From: a virus
IMG/VR virus record: IMGVR_UViG_3300035701_000034
Coordinates: 1 to 60,540 of that record
Strand: one strand, 5' to 3'
Length of the DNA: 60,540 nt
In this document: in pieces, positions 27,379-34,997 of the stretch
Layout: every line of letters starts with the position of its first letter
Position numbering within the stretch: the first letter of the stretch is position 1
Program-made: the position numbers and the translations under genes
Notes under the pieces: model-generated
The model's input: only the letters and a program-made list of their open reading frames with translations
What the model was told of the DNA's origin: nothing
The model's database searches: none

Positions 27379-27420
27379 TAACAAAATTTTGTGTAATATT
27401 GTATATTAATTGAATAACAT

Positions 27421-27654
27421 ATGCTACTTAATTTAACAGAAAAACAGTTCATGATTTTATCAAATCTAATTGATAAAAAAAATCAATTAGATCAAGAAAT
27501 TGTAATGATTAATCTTAGACAAAAAGAAATTGCCGAATTAATTTTAGACTTTAATAACATAAATATTTCTGATGTTGCAGAGATGAATTTCATCGATAAG
27601 AAATTAAATGTTGTATTAATTACAAAAGAAATTACCACACCTATTTTAGAATAA
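27421..27654 (+). CDS. small hypothetical protein, coiled coil
   Basis: A 77-residue protein with a heptad-like N-terminal half (LTEKQFMILSNLIDKKNQLD) and no membrane segment. It lies 43 bp after the large fibre gene and before a hairpin terminator, so it is the last gene of that unit. A fibre-assembly or chaperone role is possible by position only. Confidence 0.7.
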   Translation: MLLNLTEKQFMILSNLIDKKNQLDQEIVMINLRQKEIAELILDFNNINISDVAEMNFIDKKLNVVLITKEITTPILE

Positions 27655-27662
27655 AAGCATTA

Positions 27663-27688
27663 AAAATAATCCCATGTAAGATTATTTT
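27663..27688 (+). terminator. intrinsic terminator
   Basis: AAAATAATC and GATTATTTT form a perfect nine-base stem with an eight-base loop; the 3' arm ends in TTTT. It follows the fibre-operon stop by 9 bp. Confidence 0.7.
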
Positions 27689-27751
27689 CGCCCAAATCTC
27701 TGTCAAAATAAACACTTTGTAGAATATAATGTCATTTTAACTTTTTTTTTC

Positions 27752-27759
27752 TATTTATA
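27752..27759 (+). promoter_or_regulatory. putative late promoter element
   Basis: TATTTATA preceded by C instead of G, 25 bp before the endolysin ATG. The spacing matches the other copies, and it follows the terminator at 27663. TATTTTTA at 27765-27772 is a weaker host-type alternative. Confidence 0.5.
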
Positions 27760-27776
27760 TTTACTATTTTTACGGT

Positions 27777-28502
27777 ATGATGAATAATCTTACAAAAGTA
27801 ATAACTATGAGAAAATTAAAATATGTATTACCTCTAACATTTCTTCTTCTTTTGATTCCATATATTCAGGGATATGATGAATCAAATAATGAGTTTGACT
27901 CCCTACTAAAAAATGATGTAGAATCTATATCTAAATTTCAAAATCGGGCTAAATTTATGCCAGCATTTGAAAGAGTAAAAAAATATGAAGGATATTACGT
28001 GAATCATCCACACGATCATGGTAAAGAAACATATCAGGGAATTACACGTAGATTTAATCCAGACTGGAAGGGATGGACACATATTGATATACATAAAAAT
28101 AAATTTGGTAGACCAAAAACAAATGAAAAACTAAATGAGGTTATAAATCATTATGTTTTGGATTATTATTTGACATTATGGTTAGATGAGGGATTTGATA
28201 ATATAAAATCTCAACCTGTAGCAAATTATTTTTTTGATTTTAGAATAAATGGTGGTATTTCTGTTATCATAACACGTAGAATGCTTAATCGTATGGATTG
28301 TAAAATCGATGGTAATACTTCTGTTGTTAATGAGGAATTAATTGATGCTATCAATAGTATCGACCCTAAAATCTTCATTATCGCATTGAAAAATGAACGT
28401 ATGCGTTTTTATAATGGAATTGTAAAAAGGGACGCTAGTCAAAAAATTTTCTACAGAGCATGGAAAATTAGAACTTTTGATATAGAAAACATTAATACCT
28501 AA
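27777..28502 (+). CDS. endolysin, GH108-type muramidase with N-terminal signal
   Basis: A 241-residue protein. Residues 11-33 form a hydrophobic segment (LPLTFLLLLIPYIQG) that looks like a signal peptide or signal-anchor; the second ATG (27807) would start it more simply. The catalytic region has the family sequence KYEGYYVNHPHDHGKETYQG (Glu71 of the longer form), typical of glycoside hydrolase 108 N-acetylmuramidases that cut the glycan of peptidoglycan. A membrane protein gene, the probable holin, follows. Export would let the enzyme reach the wall, with the membrane protein controlling timing. Confidence 0.85.
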   Translation: MMNNLTKVITMRKLKYVLPLTFLLLLIPYIQGYDESNNEFDSLLKNDVESISKFQNRAKFMPAFERVKKYEGYYVNHPHDHGKETYQGITRRFNPDWKGWTHIDIHKNKFGRPKTNEKLNEVINHYVLDYYLTLWLDEGFDNIKSQPVANYFFDFRINGGISVIITRRMLNRMDCKIDGNTSVVNEELIDAINSIDPKIFIIALKNERMRFYNGIVKRDASQKIFYRAWKIRTFDIENINT

Positions 28503-28507
28503 AATAG

Positions 28508-28538
28508 TTGTAAATCATCTAATTTAGTGTTATATTTA
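28508..28538 (+). promoter_or_regulatory. host-type promoter
   Basis: TTG at 28508-28510, 20-bp spacer, TATATTTA at 28531-28538. The ATG at 28545 is six bases downstream, so the transcript would be leaderless or nearly so. Confidence 0.55.
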
Positions 28539-28544
28539 CAATTG

Positions 28545-28799
28545 ATGAATAATAACTTAAAAGAATATCAAAATACGGCAGAAAAAGTAATGTTACTTGT
28601 TTTTACACAAGTCTTTATTTTATCGTTGATCGGATGGGTATTTCCATTTAAAGTAATCGCTGCGATTTTAGGATTTTTAATTATTGCATTATTGATAGTA
28701 ACAATCATTAACACTATTTTAAGTTTAATTATCATACTAAAATATGTAAATGAGATGATAGATAAGCTTTTTAAGCAATATGAAAAAAATATATCTTAA
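28545..28799 (+). CDS. small membrane protein, candidate holin
   Basis: An 84-residue protein (start at the ATG at 28545; an upstream in-frame TTG at 28527 overlaps the promoter). It contains two or three hydrophobic segments (VMLLVFTQVFILSLIGWVF, VIAAILGFLIIALLIV, ILSLIIILKYV) with a charged C-terminus, the usual holin design. It is directly downstream of the endolysin, which supports a lysis role. No named holin family is recognised. Confidence 0.6.
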   Translation: MNNNLKEYQNTAEKVMLLVFTQVFILSLIGWVFPFKVIAAILGFLIIALLIVTIINTILSLIIILKYVNEMIDKLFKQYEKNIS

Positions 28800-29103
28800 T
28801 TTTCTTAAGAAGATATTTGACTTCTTCAAAAAGAAGCCACAACCACAACCAAGATCACCTCAAGAAATTGAGAATGATAAATTTCGCCATAAATACAAAT
28901 TAGAGTTTTTATTGGGAGTGTATTTTGTTTTGTATCATTTTAATGAGCAGTGGTGGTATCTTAGAAAATGGGATGAAGATTATGTGTTTGAAGAAACATC
29001 TGGAGATTCATTAAGAATCCAATATCCTGAATATCTCGAAAATATTATTACTTTACATCAAGAATGGCTAAAAAGTGGTAAGTTTTTTTTACCTTTTAGA
29101 TAA
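28780..29103 (+). CDS. hypothetical protein
   Basis: A 107-residue protein overlapping the upstream gene by 20 bp. It begins with a basic amphipathic helix (KKIYLNFLKKIFDFFKKKP), a Pro/Gln-rich stretch (QPQPRSP), and then a Trp/Tyr-rich folded region (FNEQWWYLRKWDEDYVF). No signal peptide or membrane segment is clear. Function is unknown. Confidence 0.7.
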   Translation: MKKIYLNFLKKIFDFFKKKPQPQPRSPQEIENDKFRHKYKLEFLLGVYFVLYHFNEQWWYLRKWDEDYVFEETSGDSLRIQYPEYLENIITLHQEWLKSGKFFLPFR

Positions 29104-29105
29104 AT

Positions 29106-29627
29106 ATGAGTTATATTGTAGTAGACATTGAGGCTGATGGCCCAATACCCCACCCTTATTCAATGGTATGCTTTGGAGCAGTCATAGTAGAACCAAGCCT
29201 CCAAAAGACATTCTATGGTCAAACCAAGCCTATTTCAGGTAAATGGATACCAGAGGCACTAGCGATTTCAGGATTCAACAGAGAGCAGCATATGACGTTT
29301 GACGACCCTATGGAGATAATGAGAAAATTTGACCTTTGGATTAAAGAAAATTCAAAGGGCCACCCCATTTTTATTTCTGATAATTTAGCATTTGATTGGC
29401 AATGGATAAATTATTATTTCCACACCTATCTATTAAAAAATCCTTTTGGATATTCTGGTAGACGAATTGGAGATATGTATGCAGGATTAGTTAAAGATAC
29501 ATATGCAAAATGGAAGCATTTACGCAAAACTGTACATACACATCATCCTGTGGATGATGCAAAGGGAAATGCCGAAGTTTTACTTATGATGAAAAGAGAA
29601 ATGGGATTAAACATTAAATTATTATGA
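29106..29627 (+). CDS. DEDD-type 3'-5' exonuclease
   Basis: A 173-residue protein of the DnaQ/RNase T fold. The DxE motif is YIVVDIEADGP (D7, E9), the second Asp is in SDNLAFDWQW, and the last is HHPVDDAKGN (about 147-156). It would remove nucleotides from 3' ends of DNA or RNA. It is a single-domain protein of normal length for the family and overlaps the next gene by 4 bp. Confidence 0.85.
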   Translation: MSYIVVDIEADGPIPHPYSMVCFGAVIVEPSLQKTFYGQTKPISGKWIPEALAISGFNREQHMTFDDPMEIMRKFDLWIKENSKGHPIFISDNLAFDWQWINYYFHTYLLKNPFGYSGRRIGDMYAGLVKDTYAKWKHLRKTVHTHHPVDDAKGNAEVLLMMKREMGLNIKLL

Positions 29628-30355
29628 TAACAATATATAAAAATAGAATCATTTATACTTCACATCGAAATAAAAAAATTAAAGTACCTGCAGATGTATT
29701 GTTTAATTATTTAGGTGATACTGTTGTGTTGGATAAAAGTGTAACTTTTGAAACTATAATGGAAATACTTCACGTAAATGATGCTCTAACTAATATTGTT
29801 TTTGGTTCAACGTTAGGTAATTATGATTTTGACGTATTTTATAAGGATTATTTGAAACTTATGCCAGAATCAGGAAAGAATGATTATAAATCTGAATTTC
29901 TTGAAATTTATTATTATCCCGATTTATTCAAATATGAAAAAAATCAAAGGTTTGAATTAAACCATACGTGGGACTTACATCTCATAAAAACAAAGGAAGA
30001 TATTTCATATTCCATATCATTGGTTAGTTTATGCGAATTAAAAAAACATCCTATTAAAATTAAATATGATGTTGATATTATACCACACGACTCAACAAAA
30101 AAAATAACAACAAAATTATTAACAACACCTTTGTTAAAAACAACTTTGGGTGCAGTAAAATTATTTGATGTTTTATGGTCTATACTTTATGAAATCAGTT
30201 GGCACGGAGCACCTGATAGTAGAGATGCTTTTCGGAAAGACCTTACTGATAGAGTTTATGATATTAAAAATGATGTTAAAACTGGAGATAATAGTGATAT
30301 GATGACTTTGGAGCAATTTACTAAGTCATTGAAAAAGAAGAAAAAGAAAAAATAA
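29624..30355 (+). CDS. hypothetical protein
   Basis: A 243-residue protein with no recognised family. The N-terminal part is beta-rich, the middle has several Tyr/Phe clusters (SEFLEIYYYPDLFKYEK) and the C-terminus is a Lys-rich tail (KKKKKK). The frame is coupled to the exonuclease through ATGA. It ends at the terminator that separates rightward genes from the leftward block. Confidence 0.7.
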   Translation: MITIYKNRIIYTSHRNKKIKVPADVLFNYLGDTVVLDKSVTFETIMEILHVNDALTNIVFGSTLGNYDFDVFYKDYLKLMPESGKNDYKSEFLEIYYYPDLFKYEKNQRFELNHTWDLHLIKTKEDISYSISLVSLCELKKHPIKIKYDVDIIPHDSTKKITTKLLTTPLLKTTLGAVKLFDVLWSILYEISWHGAPDSRDAFRKDLTDRVYDIKNDVKTGDNSDMMTLEQFTKSLKKKKKKK

Positions 30356-30360
30356 AAAAA

Positions 30361-30378
30361 CCAACCTTACGGGGTTGG
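30361..30378. terminator. bidirectional terminator between convergent genes
   Basis: CCAACC and GGTTGG form a six-base GC-containing stem around a six-base loop. An A tract precedes it (a T tract on the minus strand) and CTATTATTT follows. It sits between the ends of a rightward and a leftward operon. Confidence 0.7.
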
Positions 30379-30425
30379 CTATTATTTGAGAAATAATATT
30401 AAGATACTGATAAATACTGTCAGTT

Positions 30426-30449
30426 GATGTAAAAATCAAATTTTACATC
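30426..30449 (-). terminator. hairpin at the end of the leftward block
   Basis: GATGTAAAA and TTTTACATC form a perfect nine-base stem with a six-base loop, spanning the stop codon of the leftward HNH gene. It probably terminates or stabilises that transcript. Confidence 0.5.
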
Positions 30450-31275
30450 TAAAATCTACTGACCATCCAATTGGCATGAACTGGGGCTTCATTGTATCAA
30501 TGAAGTGTTGTCTCCACCCTTGAATGAATTCTTCGAATGCAGCATGATTATTGAATTGTTTGATAACCATCTTTCCATGAAAGAATTCGTCAATATTAAT
30601 TACTTCATTTTTCTCTCTAGCAATTGATTTGTTCAACTTTCTTCTAATCTTATCAAGTTCTTCAAAATCTAACTTCATAATATCGAATTTCAACATGGTG
30701 CTCACTTCTTTACCTATGATTTCAATTTTAGTGATTGGTATATCATTGAATTGATCTAGAATAGTGTTAAGTAATTTACTGATCTTAAATTTAGCTCTGA
30801 GTCTTTCGACTACAGTTGAGATATAGACATTATTTAATTCTTCAATTGTACCAACGTTATATTTTCTTGCAATATAAGTTTTATAGCTCTTAGCAATCAT
30901 TTCATATTCTTCATGATGCATTCTACAAATCAATACAACATCATGGTGATTTCTCGATTTGTATTTTATTGGCATGAATTTTCTATAGTGGTATGGAACC
31001 ACATGATGTCTTTGAAGATTATCTGGAGAACTACAAACAACACATTGATTTACTCGTGGAAGTAATCCAAAAATCTCATTTTCAGAAAAACCATCCCCTT
31101 TCGGTACTTTTGTTAATTGAATTGAATTCTCGTCAATAACAATAGCACCTGCTTTACGCAAATACCAATCGGCCTTTCTTTTACTCGTAGTAAACATGTG
31201 TTTACCGTTCGGGTGAAATACTTTCCAATTGTCATTTGTATCAAATTTTCTACTTCCACTTTTTAATACTTGCAT
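30436..31275 (-). CDS. HNH endonuclease-like protein
   Basis: A 279-residue protein. An HNH region spans residues about 75-120: CVVC (77-80), LQRHHVVPYHYRKF (88-101), NHHDVVLICRMHHEEYE. The two Cys of CVVC likely bind zinc together with a later Cys/His pair. The N-terminus has a Lys-rich strand motif and the C-terminal half is helical. HNH proteins cut DNA; this one could be a homing endonuclease or a packaging or replication nuclease. It is the last gene of the leftward block. Confidence 0.75.
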   Translation of the reverse strand: MQVLKSGSRKFDTNDNWKVFHPNGKHMFTTSKRKADWYLRKAGAIVIDENSIQLTKVPKGDGFSENEIFGLLPRVNQCVVCSSPDNLQRHHVVPYHYRKFMPIKYKSRNHHDVVLICRMHHEEYEMIAKSYKTYIARKYNVGTIEELNNVYISTVVERLRAKFKISKLLNTILDQFNDIPITKIEIIGKEVSTMLKFDIMKLDFEELDKIRRKLNKSIAREKNEVINIDEFFHGKMVIKQFNNHAAFEEFIQGWRQHFIDTMKPQFMPIGWSVDFRCKI

Positions 31276-31775
31276 TAGTTCAAATTTTCTCTTATGATTC
31301 TATGGTACTCTATAACTTTATGAGGTGATGTTATCTTATCAATCCCAAATTTATCAATTATTTCTTGTTTCCAAAACAATTTCAATCCAATTCTTTTACA
31401 ATCATTGATAAAATCATCGATTGTATCTGGAAGAATTGGGAATTTATATTCTTTATCGTATAGCCTTATTTTATATGTATTAAATTCCACATCAATGGAT
31501 GCATTGCTTTGAGGATTCTCCAAAGTTTGCCAATGAATCAAATCCTTAACTATCCATCCATCAAATAGAATTTCTCGATCTTTTAATTTCCATTTTTTTA
31601 GACGATTGATATATCCTTCATTTGTCTCATGGTAGTCTTGCCCATTGACAGGCATTGATGATCCGTCCGAATTTCCTATATGCTTTACATCAAAAAATCT
31701 ATTATACAACTCAGTTTTAATTTTTTGATCGCAGATTGTAAAGATGTATGGTGATACTTCAACATTATTTTTCAT
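31275..31775 (-). CDS. hypothetical protein
   Basis: A 166-residue protein with no recognised family. It has a Trp-containing middle (NRLKKWKLKDREILFDGWIV) and a basic helical C-terminus. Its start overlaps or abuts the gene at 31778-33190 (two bases of spacing) and its stop abuts the HNH gene, so all three are one operon. Confidence 0.7.
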   Translation of the reverse strand: MKNNVEVSPYIFTICDQKIKTELYNRFFDVKHIGNSDGSSMPVNGQDYHETNEGYINRLKKWKLKDREILFDGWIVKDLIHWQTLENPQSNASIDVEFNTYKIRLYDKEYKFPILPDTIDDFINDCKRIGLKLFWKQEIIDKFGIDKITSPHKVIEYHRIIRENLN

Positions 31776-31777
31776 GA

Positions 31778-33190
31778 TTATTTTATTGAAATTAATTTAT
31801 TATTATCTCCTATGGTTAAGTAATAGATAGTTTTTGTGGTGTTGTTTATTAGAGTTTGGTTATCGTATGCTATTTGAGTTATTTTTACTGATTTTACGAT
31901 ATGCCCAGTTTTTGGATTTTTAAAAATGAATTCATTAGGATTGTATTTTACCACCAACACCATATCGTCATCAATTTTAGTTAATCCATATATTTTCTCT
32001 GATGCATTGATAATGTTTCCTTGCAAGGTCACTTTCTTTTCACCCGTAAATATGTTGACCGTATAATAATTACCCTTACCATCATAAGATATGACATTAG
32101 AGCCATTATCTGTGATGTATGAATATAATTCAAACGATTTATCGATGTTTAATACATTCGATAGTGTAGTTCTTTTAGATAAACTAGCAGCATCTTCCAA
32201 GAATAATTCAACAATTTTTCTATCGAATTTTAGTGATTCGTTCCAATGTCCTAATAATACCTGATTGGTGGAATAACTATAATCAAGAATAGAATAAGAA
32301 TGAATTAACTCAACAACACTATTGTTGGATTTGTACTCATAAATGTTTTTAAAACTTGATATTAATATCCTCGTTCTAGTAAACCACACTTTAAAAGCTC
32401 CTTCATCATCTTTCGTTGTAACTCTTATAGTGTCAATCATTTTTAGTGTTTTTTGATTAAAGAAATAAATAACACTTCTATTATCTATAAAAGCACCCAC
32501 ATCACCAACATAATCTAGAGATACATGTCCTAAGTTCGAAAACCTAAATGTTTTGAGAACGGAGTCATTCTGATCGAGAACAATCATTCTACCATTAGTT
32601 GTTGATAGGAATAATAGGTTATTTTCTTTAGATAATTTCAAATCATTAAATTGATCATTAGTTCCTGCAGTGATAGATTGTTTATTTAAAGATTTGACAT
32701 ATAGTGATTTCTCGTTTATGTTCTTACTTGATTTAACGACATCCAATTCATCACTAATACGATTTATTTGTTTTTTTAAATCATCTAATTCATTAGTTTT
32801 TTTTTCATTGACGATTAATGCTCCGAGTGCTGTGGTATCTATAGTGATTTTAGCTTTCATCCAGTAAGTAGTGCCATTCCATGACTGATCGATCACTTCA
32901 AATTTGGTAATTCCAGCACTGACACTAGAAATATTTTCTACAAAATTTTGATTGTATTTGCCGTTGTTTTCAAAAGTTTTAAAAAGAGTCTCTGTTTTGA
33001 TATAGACTCCAATTTTATCTAGGAGTGTAGCACGTAATCTTGTTTTGGCTATATCATAGCAAATATCTTTACTATCACGATCACCTGCGGTATAGGTATA
33101 TTCTTCAATAAAATGCTTTTCTTGTCCTAAAACTGCAGAAATAGCATAAAATTGAAGAAATAGAGTTAAAAGGATGTTTAAAATTTTCAT
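31778..33190 (-). CDS. exported protein with host-like N-terminal domain and beta-propeller
   Basis: A 470-residue protein. The start is placed at the ATG at 33190 because the upstream TTG would add residues in front of a clean signal peptide (MKILNILLTLFLQF then AISAVLG). The following 120 residues (EEYTYTAGDRDSKDIC, then a region ending WNGTTYWMKAKITID) resemble a domain common in Bacteroidota secreted proteins. The rest is a repeating beta pattern (LFLSTTNGRMIVLDQND, IYEYKSNN), probably a WD-like propeller. It has no obvious phage role and looks like an acquired host gene. Confidence 0.7.
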   Translation of the reverse strand: MKILNILLTLFLQFYAISAVLGQEKHFIEEYTYTAGDRDSKDICYDIAKTRLRATLLDKIGVYIKTETLFKTFENNGKYNQNFVENISSVSAGITKFEVIDQSWNGTTYWMKAKITIDTTALGALIVNEKKTNELDDLKKQINRISDELDVVKSSKNINEKSLYVKSLNKQSITAGTNDQFNDLKLSKENNLLFLSTTNGRMIVLDQNDSVLKTFRFSNLGHVSLDYVGDVGAFIDNRSVIYFFNQKTLKMIDTIRVTTKDDEGAFKVWFTRTRILISSFKNIYEYKSNNSVVELIHSYSILDYSYSTNQVLLGHWNESLKFDRKIVELFLEDAASLSKRTTLSNVLNIDKSFELYSYITDNGSNVISYDGKGNYYTVNIFTGEKKVTLQGNIINASEKIYGLTKIDDDMVLVVKYNPNEFIFKNPKTGHIVKSVKITQIAYDNQTLINNTTKTIYYLTIGDNNKLISIK

Positions 33191-33247
33191 ATATTTGTTC
33201 TCATATATCATTATACGCAAAAACCTCTAAATTGTTTGAAATATAAG

Positions 33248-33256
33248 GTATTTATT
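33248..33256 (+). promoter_or_regulatory. putative late promoter element, very close to the ATG
   Basis: GTATTTATT with its second base only 12 bp before the ATG at 33261, so a transcript starting at normal spacing would be leaderless or would begin inside the gene. It is the closest of the copies found. Confidence 0.45.
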
Positions 33257-33260
33257 AAAT

Positions 33261-33917
33261 ATGGATTTATCAATACCTTTTGGAATAGAAGAATACACAG
33301 CATCTTTCGAAATTGACCGTAAAACGTTCAAGATCGACTCCAAAAACTATTATAGTATTAAGACTAAGAAGACACAGATAATCCTTGGAGGGAGCCTTAG
33401 AAAGGCCAGTAACCATATACTACGTCTAAGGAGAAAAGATTTCGGATTAGCTAAAAATTGGCCTACGTTTAGTATTCGTAGAGATGGTCGTATTTTTCAA
33501 CACTTTGACCCTAATTATCATAGTGATTATATGGGTAATAAGGATATTGATAAAAAATCTATTTCCATCGTTTTAGAGAATATGGGTATGCTTTCATTTG
33601 ATTATGAGAAAAATAAGTATCTTAATTGGATAAATGAGGAATGTATTGAAAGTGATGTACACGAAAAATTGTGGAAAAACAACAGATATTGGGAATCTTA
33701 TACTGCTGAACAATTAACAGCATGTGTAAATTTATGTGTATACCTCTGCAGAAATTATGGCATTAAACAGGATTGTTTGGGGTATTATGTATATCATGAA
33801 GGAGCATTACTTTATGATGGAATATTGACTCGAAGTAATTATGATTCTGAATATTGTGATCTTAATCCATCTTTCAATTTCAAGAAATTTCTCAAAGAAC
33901 TAAATGTTTTTGTATAA
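33261..33917 (+). CDS. Amidase_2-like protein with altered zinc ligands
   Basis: A 218-residue protein that reads like an N-acetylmuramoyl-L-alanine amidase (Amidase_2/PGRP fold): WPTFSIRRDGRIFQHF, then YHSDYMGNKD and KKSISIVLENMG, and a C-terminal CDLNPSFNF. However, the first ligand position usually in (I/V)xxHHxx is QIILGGS here, and the last DPG-type motif is NPS. The middle His is retained. It may have lost hydrolysis and act as a peptidoglycan-binding virion protein, or my alignment of the first motif may be wrong. Confidence 0.6.
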   Translation: MDLSIPFGIEEYTASFEIDRKTFKIDSKNYYSIKTKKTQIILGGSLRKASNHILRLRRKDFGLAKNWPTFSIRRDGRIFQHFDPNYHSDYMGNKDIDKKSISIVLENMGMLSFDYEKNKYLNWINEECIESDVHEKLWKNNRYWESYTAEQLTACVNLCVYLCRNYGIKQDCLGYYVYHEGALLYDGILTRSNYDSEYCDLNPSFNFKKFLKELNVFV

Positions 33918-33922
33918 CAAAT

Positions 33923-33931
33923 GTATTTATA
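33923..33931 (+). promoter_or_regulatory. putative late promoter element
   Basis: GTATTTATA whose second base is 24 bp before the ATG at 33948. Confidence 0.6.
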
Positions 33932-33947
33932 TCATACTATCTAACAC

Positions 33948-34418
33948 ATGAAAGGCGAAATTTTACAACAAATTACAGAAAGAACAAAAAATTTTGAAAA
34001 AAGATATGGTTTTGAACCCAAGAAACCAACTAAAGAAATGTCAATGAGAGACATGTTAGGAGTTATGAGAAAGAAGGTTAATGAAAACCTTGATCAAGCA
34101 AGAAATCTTACACAATCCGAAATTGATCGTGAACAAGAGAAAATGTTAAATTATTTTCAAGATGATAATGTGGACATTCAATTTGAACCACTTAATGTAT
34201 ATAGTGATGGTATTTTTTTCGGTGGTAGTATCGATGGTCAATTATTGTTTGCATATAAAGTCACTCCAGAAGAAAAGACTAGTGGTGTAGAAGTAAAATA
34301 TCTTGATGGTTTCGATCCTGCTGATCCAGATAATGACAAGATCATTAAGAAAGTGCAGTCATACTACAATGATTTTTATAAGTATTGGAGAGATAATGAA
34401 CTACAAATATCTAAATAA
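33948..34418 (+). CDS. hypothetical protein, possibly virion-associated
   Basis: A 156-residue protein. The N-terminal half is helical and charged (TERTKNFEKRYGFEPKKPTK, LDQARNLTQSEIDREQEKM) and the C-terminal half contains a small beta sheet (YSDGIFFGGSIDGQLLFAYKV). No family is recognised. The late-type promoter in front implies late expression, consistent with a virion or assembly protein. Confidence 0.7.
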   Translation: MKGEILQQITERTKNFEKRYGFEPKKPTKEMSMRDMLGVMRKKVNENLDQARNLTQSEIDREQEKMLNYFQDDNVDIQFEPLNVYSDGIFFGGSIDGQLLFAYKVTPEEKTSGVEVKYLDGFDPADPDNDKIIKKVQSYYNDFYKYWRDNELQISK

Positions 34419-34637
34419 ATGATTATGCAATCATCAGCATCATACCTTAAGTCATTTTTAGAAAAAGGAAAAATTGTCGTTAGTGATAGATATGTAAATT
34501 TTGAAGAGAAAAGAAAAATATTTCATTCAGTATTAATGCAATTGCACCTAGAGCATCCTAGACTCGTTGAAGAATGTACTATAGAGAAAACACTTAAAAT
34601 AGATCACAAAAATCTAATAATAGAAATAACATATTAA
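34419..34637 (+). CDS. small hypothetical protein
   Basis: A 72-residue protein that starts immediately after the upstream stop (taaATG). It is mostly helical with basic and acidic patches (NFEEKRKIFHSVLMQLHLEH) and ends in a strand (KNLIIEITY). No family recognised. Confidence 0.65.
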   Translation: MIMQSSASYLKSFLEKGKIVVSDRYVNFEEKRKIFHSVLMQLHLEHPRLVEECTIEKTLKIDHKNLIIEITY

Positions 34638-34642
34638 ACATT

Positions 34643-34678
34643 TTGAAATGTCCAATTAATGTGCTATCTTAGGACATT
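34643..34678 (+). promoter_or_regulatory. host-type promoter with inverted repeat
   Basis: TTG at 34643-34645, 19-bp spacer, TATCTTAG at 34665-34672. AATGTCC (34647-34653) and GGACATT (34672-34678) are inverted copies, placing one arm in the spacer and one over the likely start site; a regulator could bind here. AGGACA also occurs here as at 19261. Confidence 0.55.
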
Positions 34679-34690
34679 AATTTAATTAAT

Positions 34691-34966
34691 ATGAAACACA
34701 AATATACTCTTATCACAGATAAGACGGAAAAAGTTGGTGATTTAGTAATCAAACCCTTTAATGAAGGAAAGATCGGTGATCTTATCAGTACTGGTAGTTT
34801 TGATAAAACAACCAATCTAGAAATTTTCTTCGAAATAGATAGTTTACATAAATTCGGTGGACAAGATATTGTTGCTCATGATTTGAATGAAAGTTGGCAT
34901 GTTGCACCAGCATTCTCTACCCAAGAATGTAGATTCATTGAAATGAAAAAAAGAAAAAAACTATAA
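34691..34966 (+). CDS. small hypothetical protein
   Basis: A 91-residue protein with no signal or membrane segment. Its sequence (LNESWHVAPAFSTQECRFIEMKKRKKL at the C-terminus, split here by motif) ends with a basic tail. No family recognised. It is expressed from a host-type promoter and precedes a late-type promoter, so it may be an early protein embedded among late genes. Confidence 0.65.
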   Translation: MKHKYTLITDKTEKVGDLVIKPFNEGKIGDLISTGSFDKTTNLEIFFEIDSLHKFGGQDIVAHDLNESWHVAPAFSTQECRFIEMKKRKKL

Positions 34967-34973
34967 ATTCAAA

Positions 34974-34982
34974 GTATTTATC
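34974..34982 (+). promoter_or_regulatory. putative late promoter element
   Basis: GTATTTATC, second base 23 bp before the ATG at 34998. The last base differs from the A/T consensus. Confidence 0.55.
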
Positions 34983-34997
34983 TGAAATAACAATCAG

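Noticed and set aside
30409-30417. GTATTTATC on the minus strand as another late promoter
   Set aside because: It would point into the end of a rightward gene with no ATG at the right distance and a terminator immediately after.
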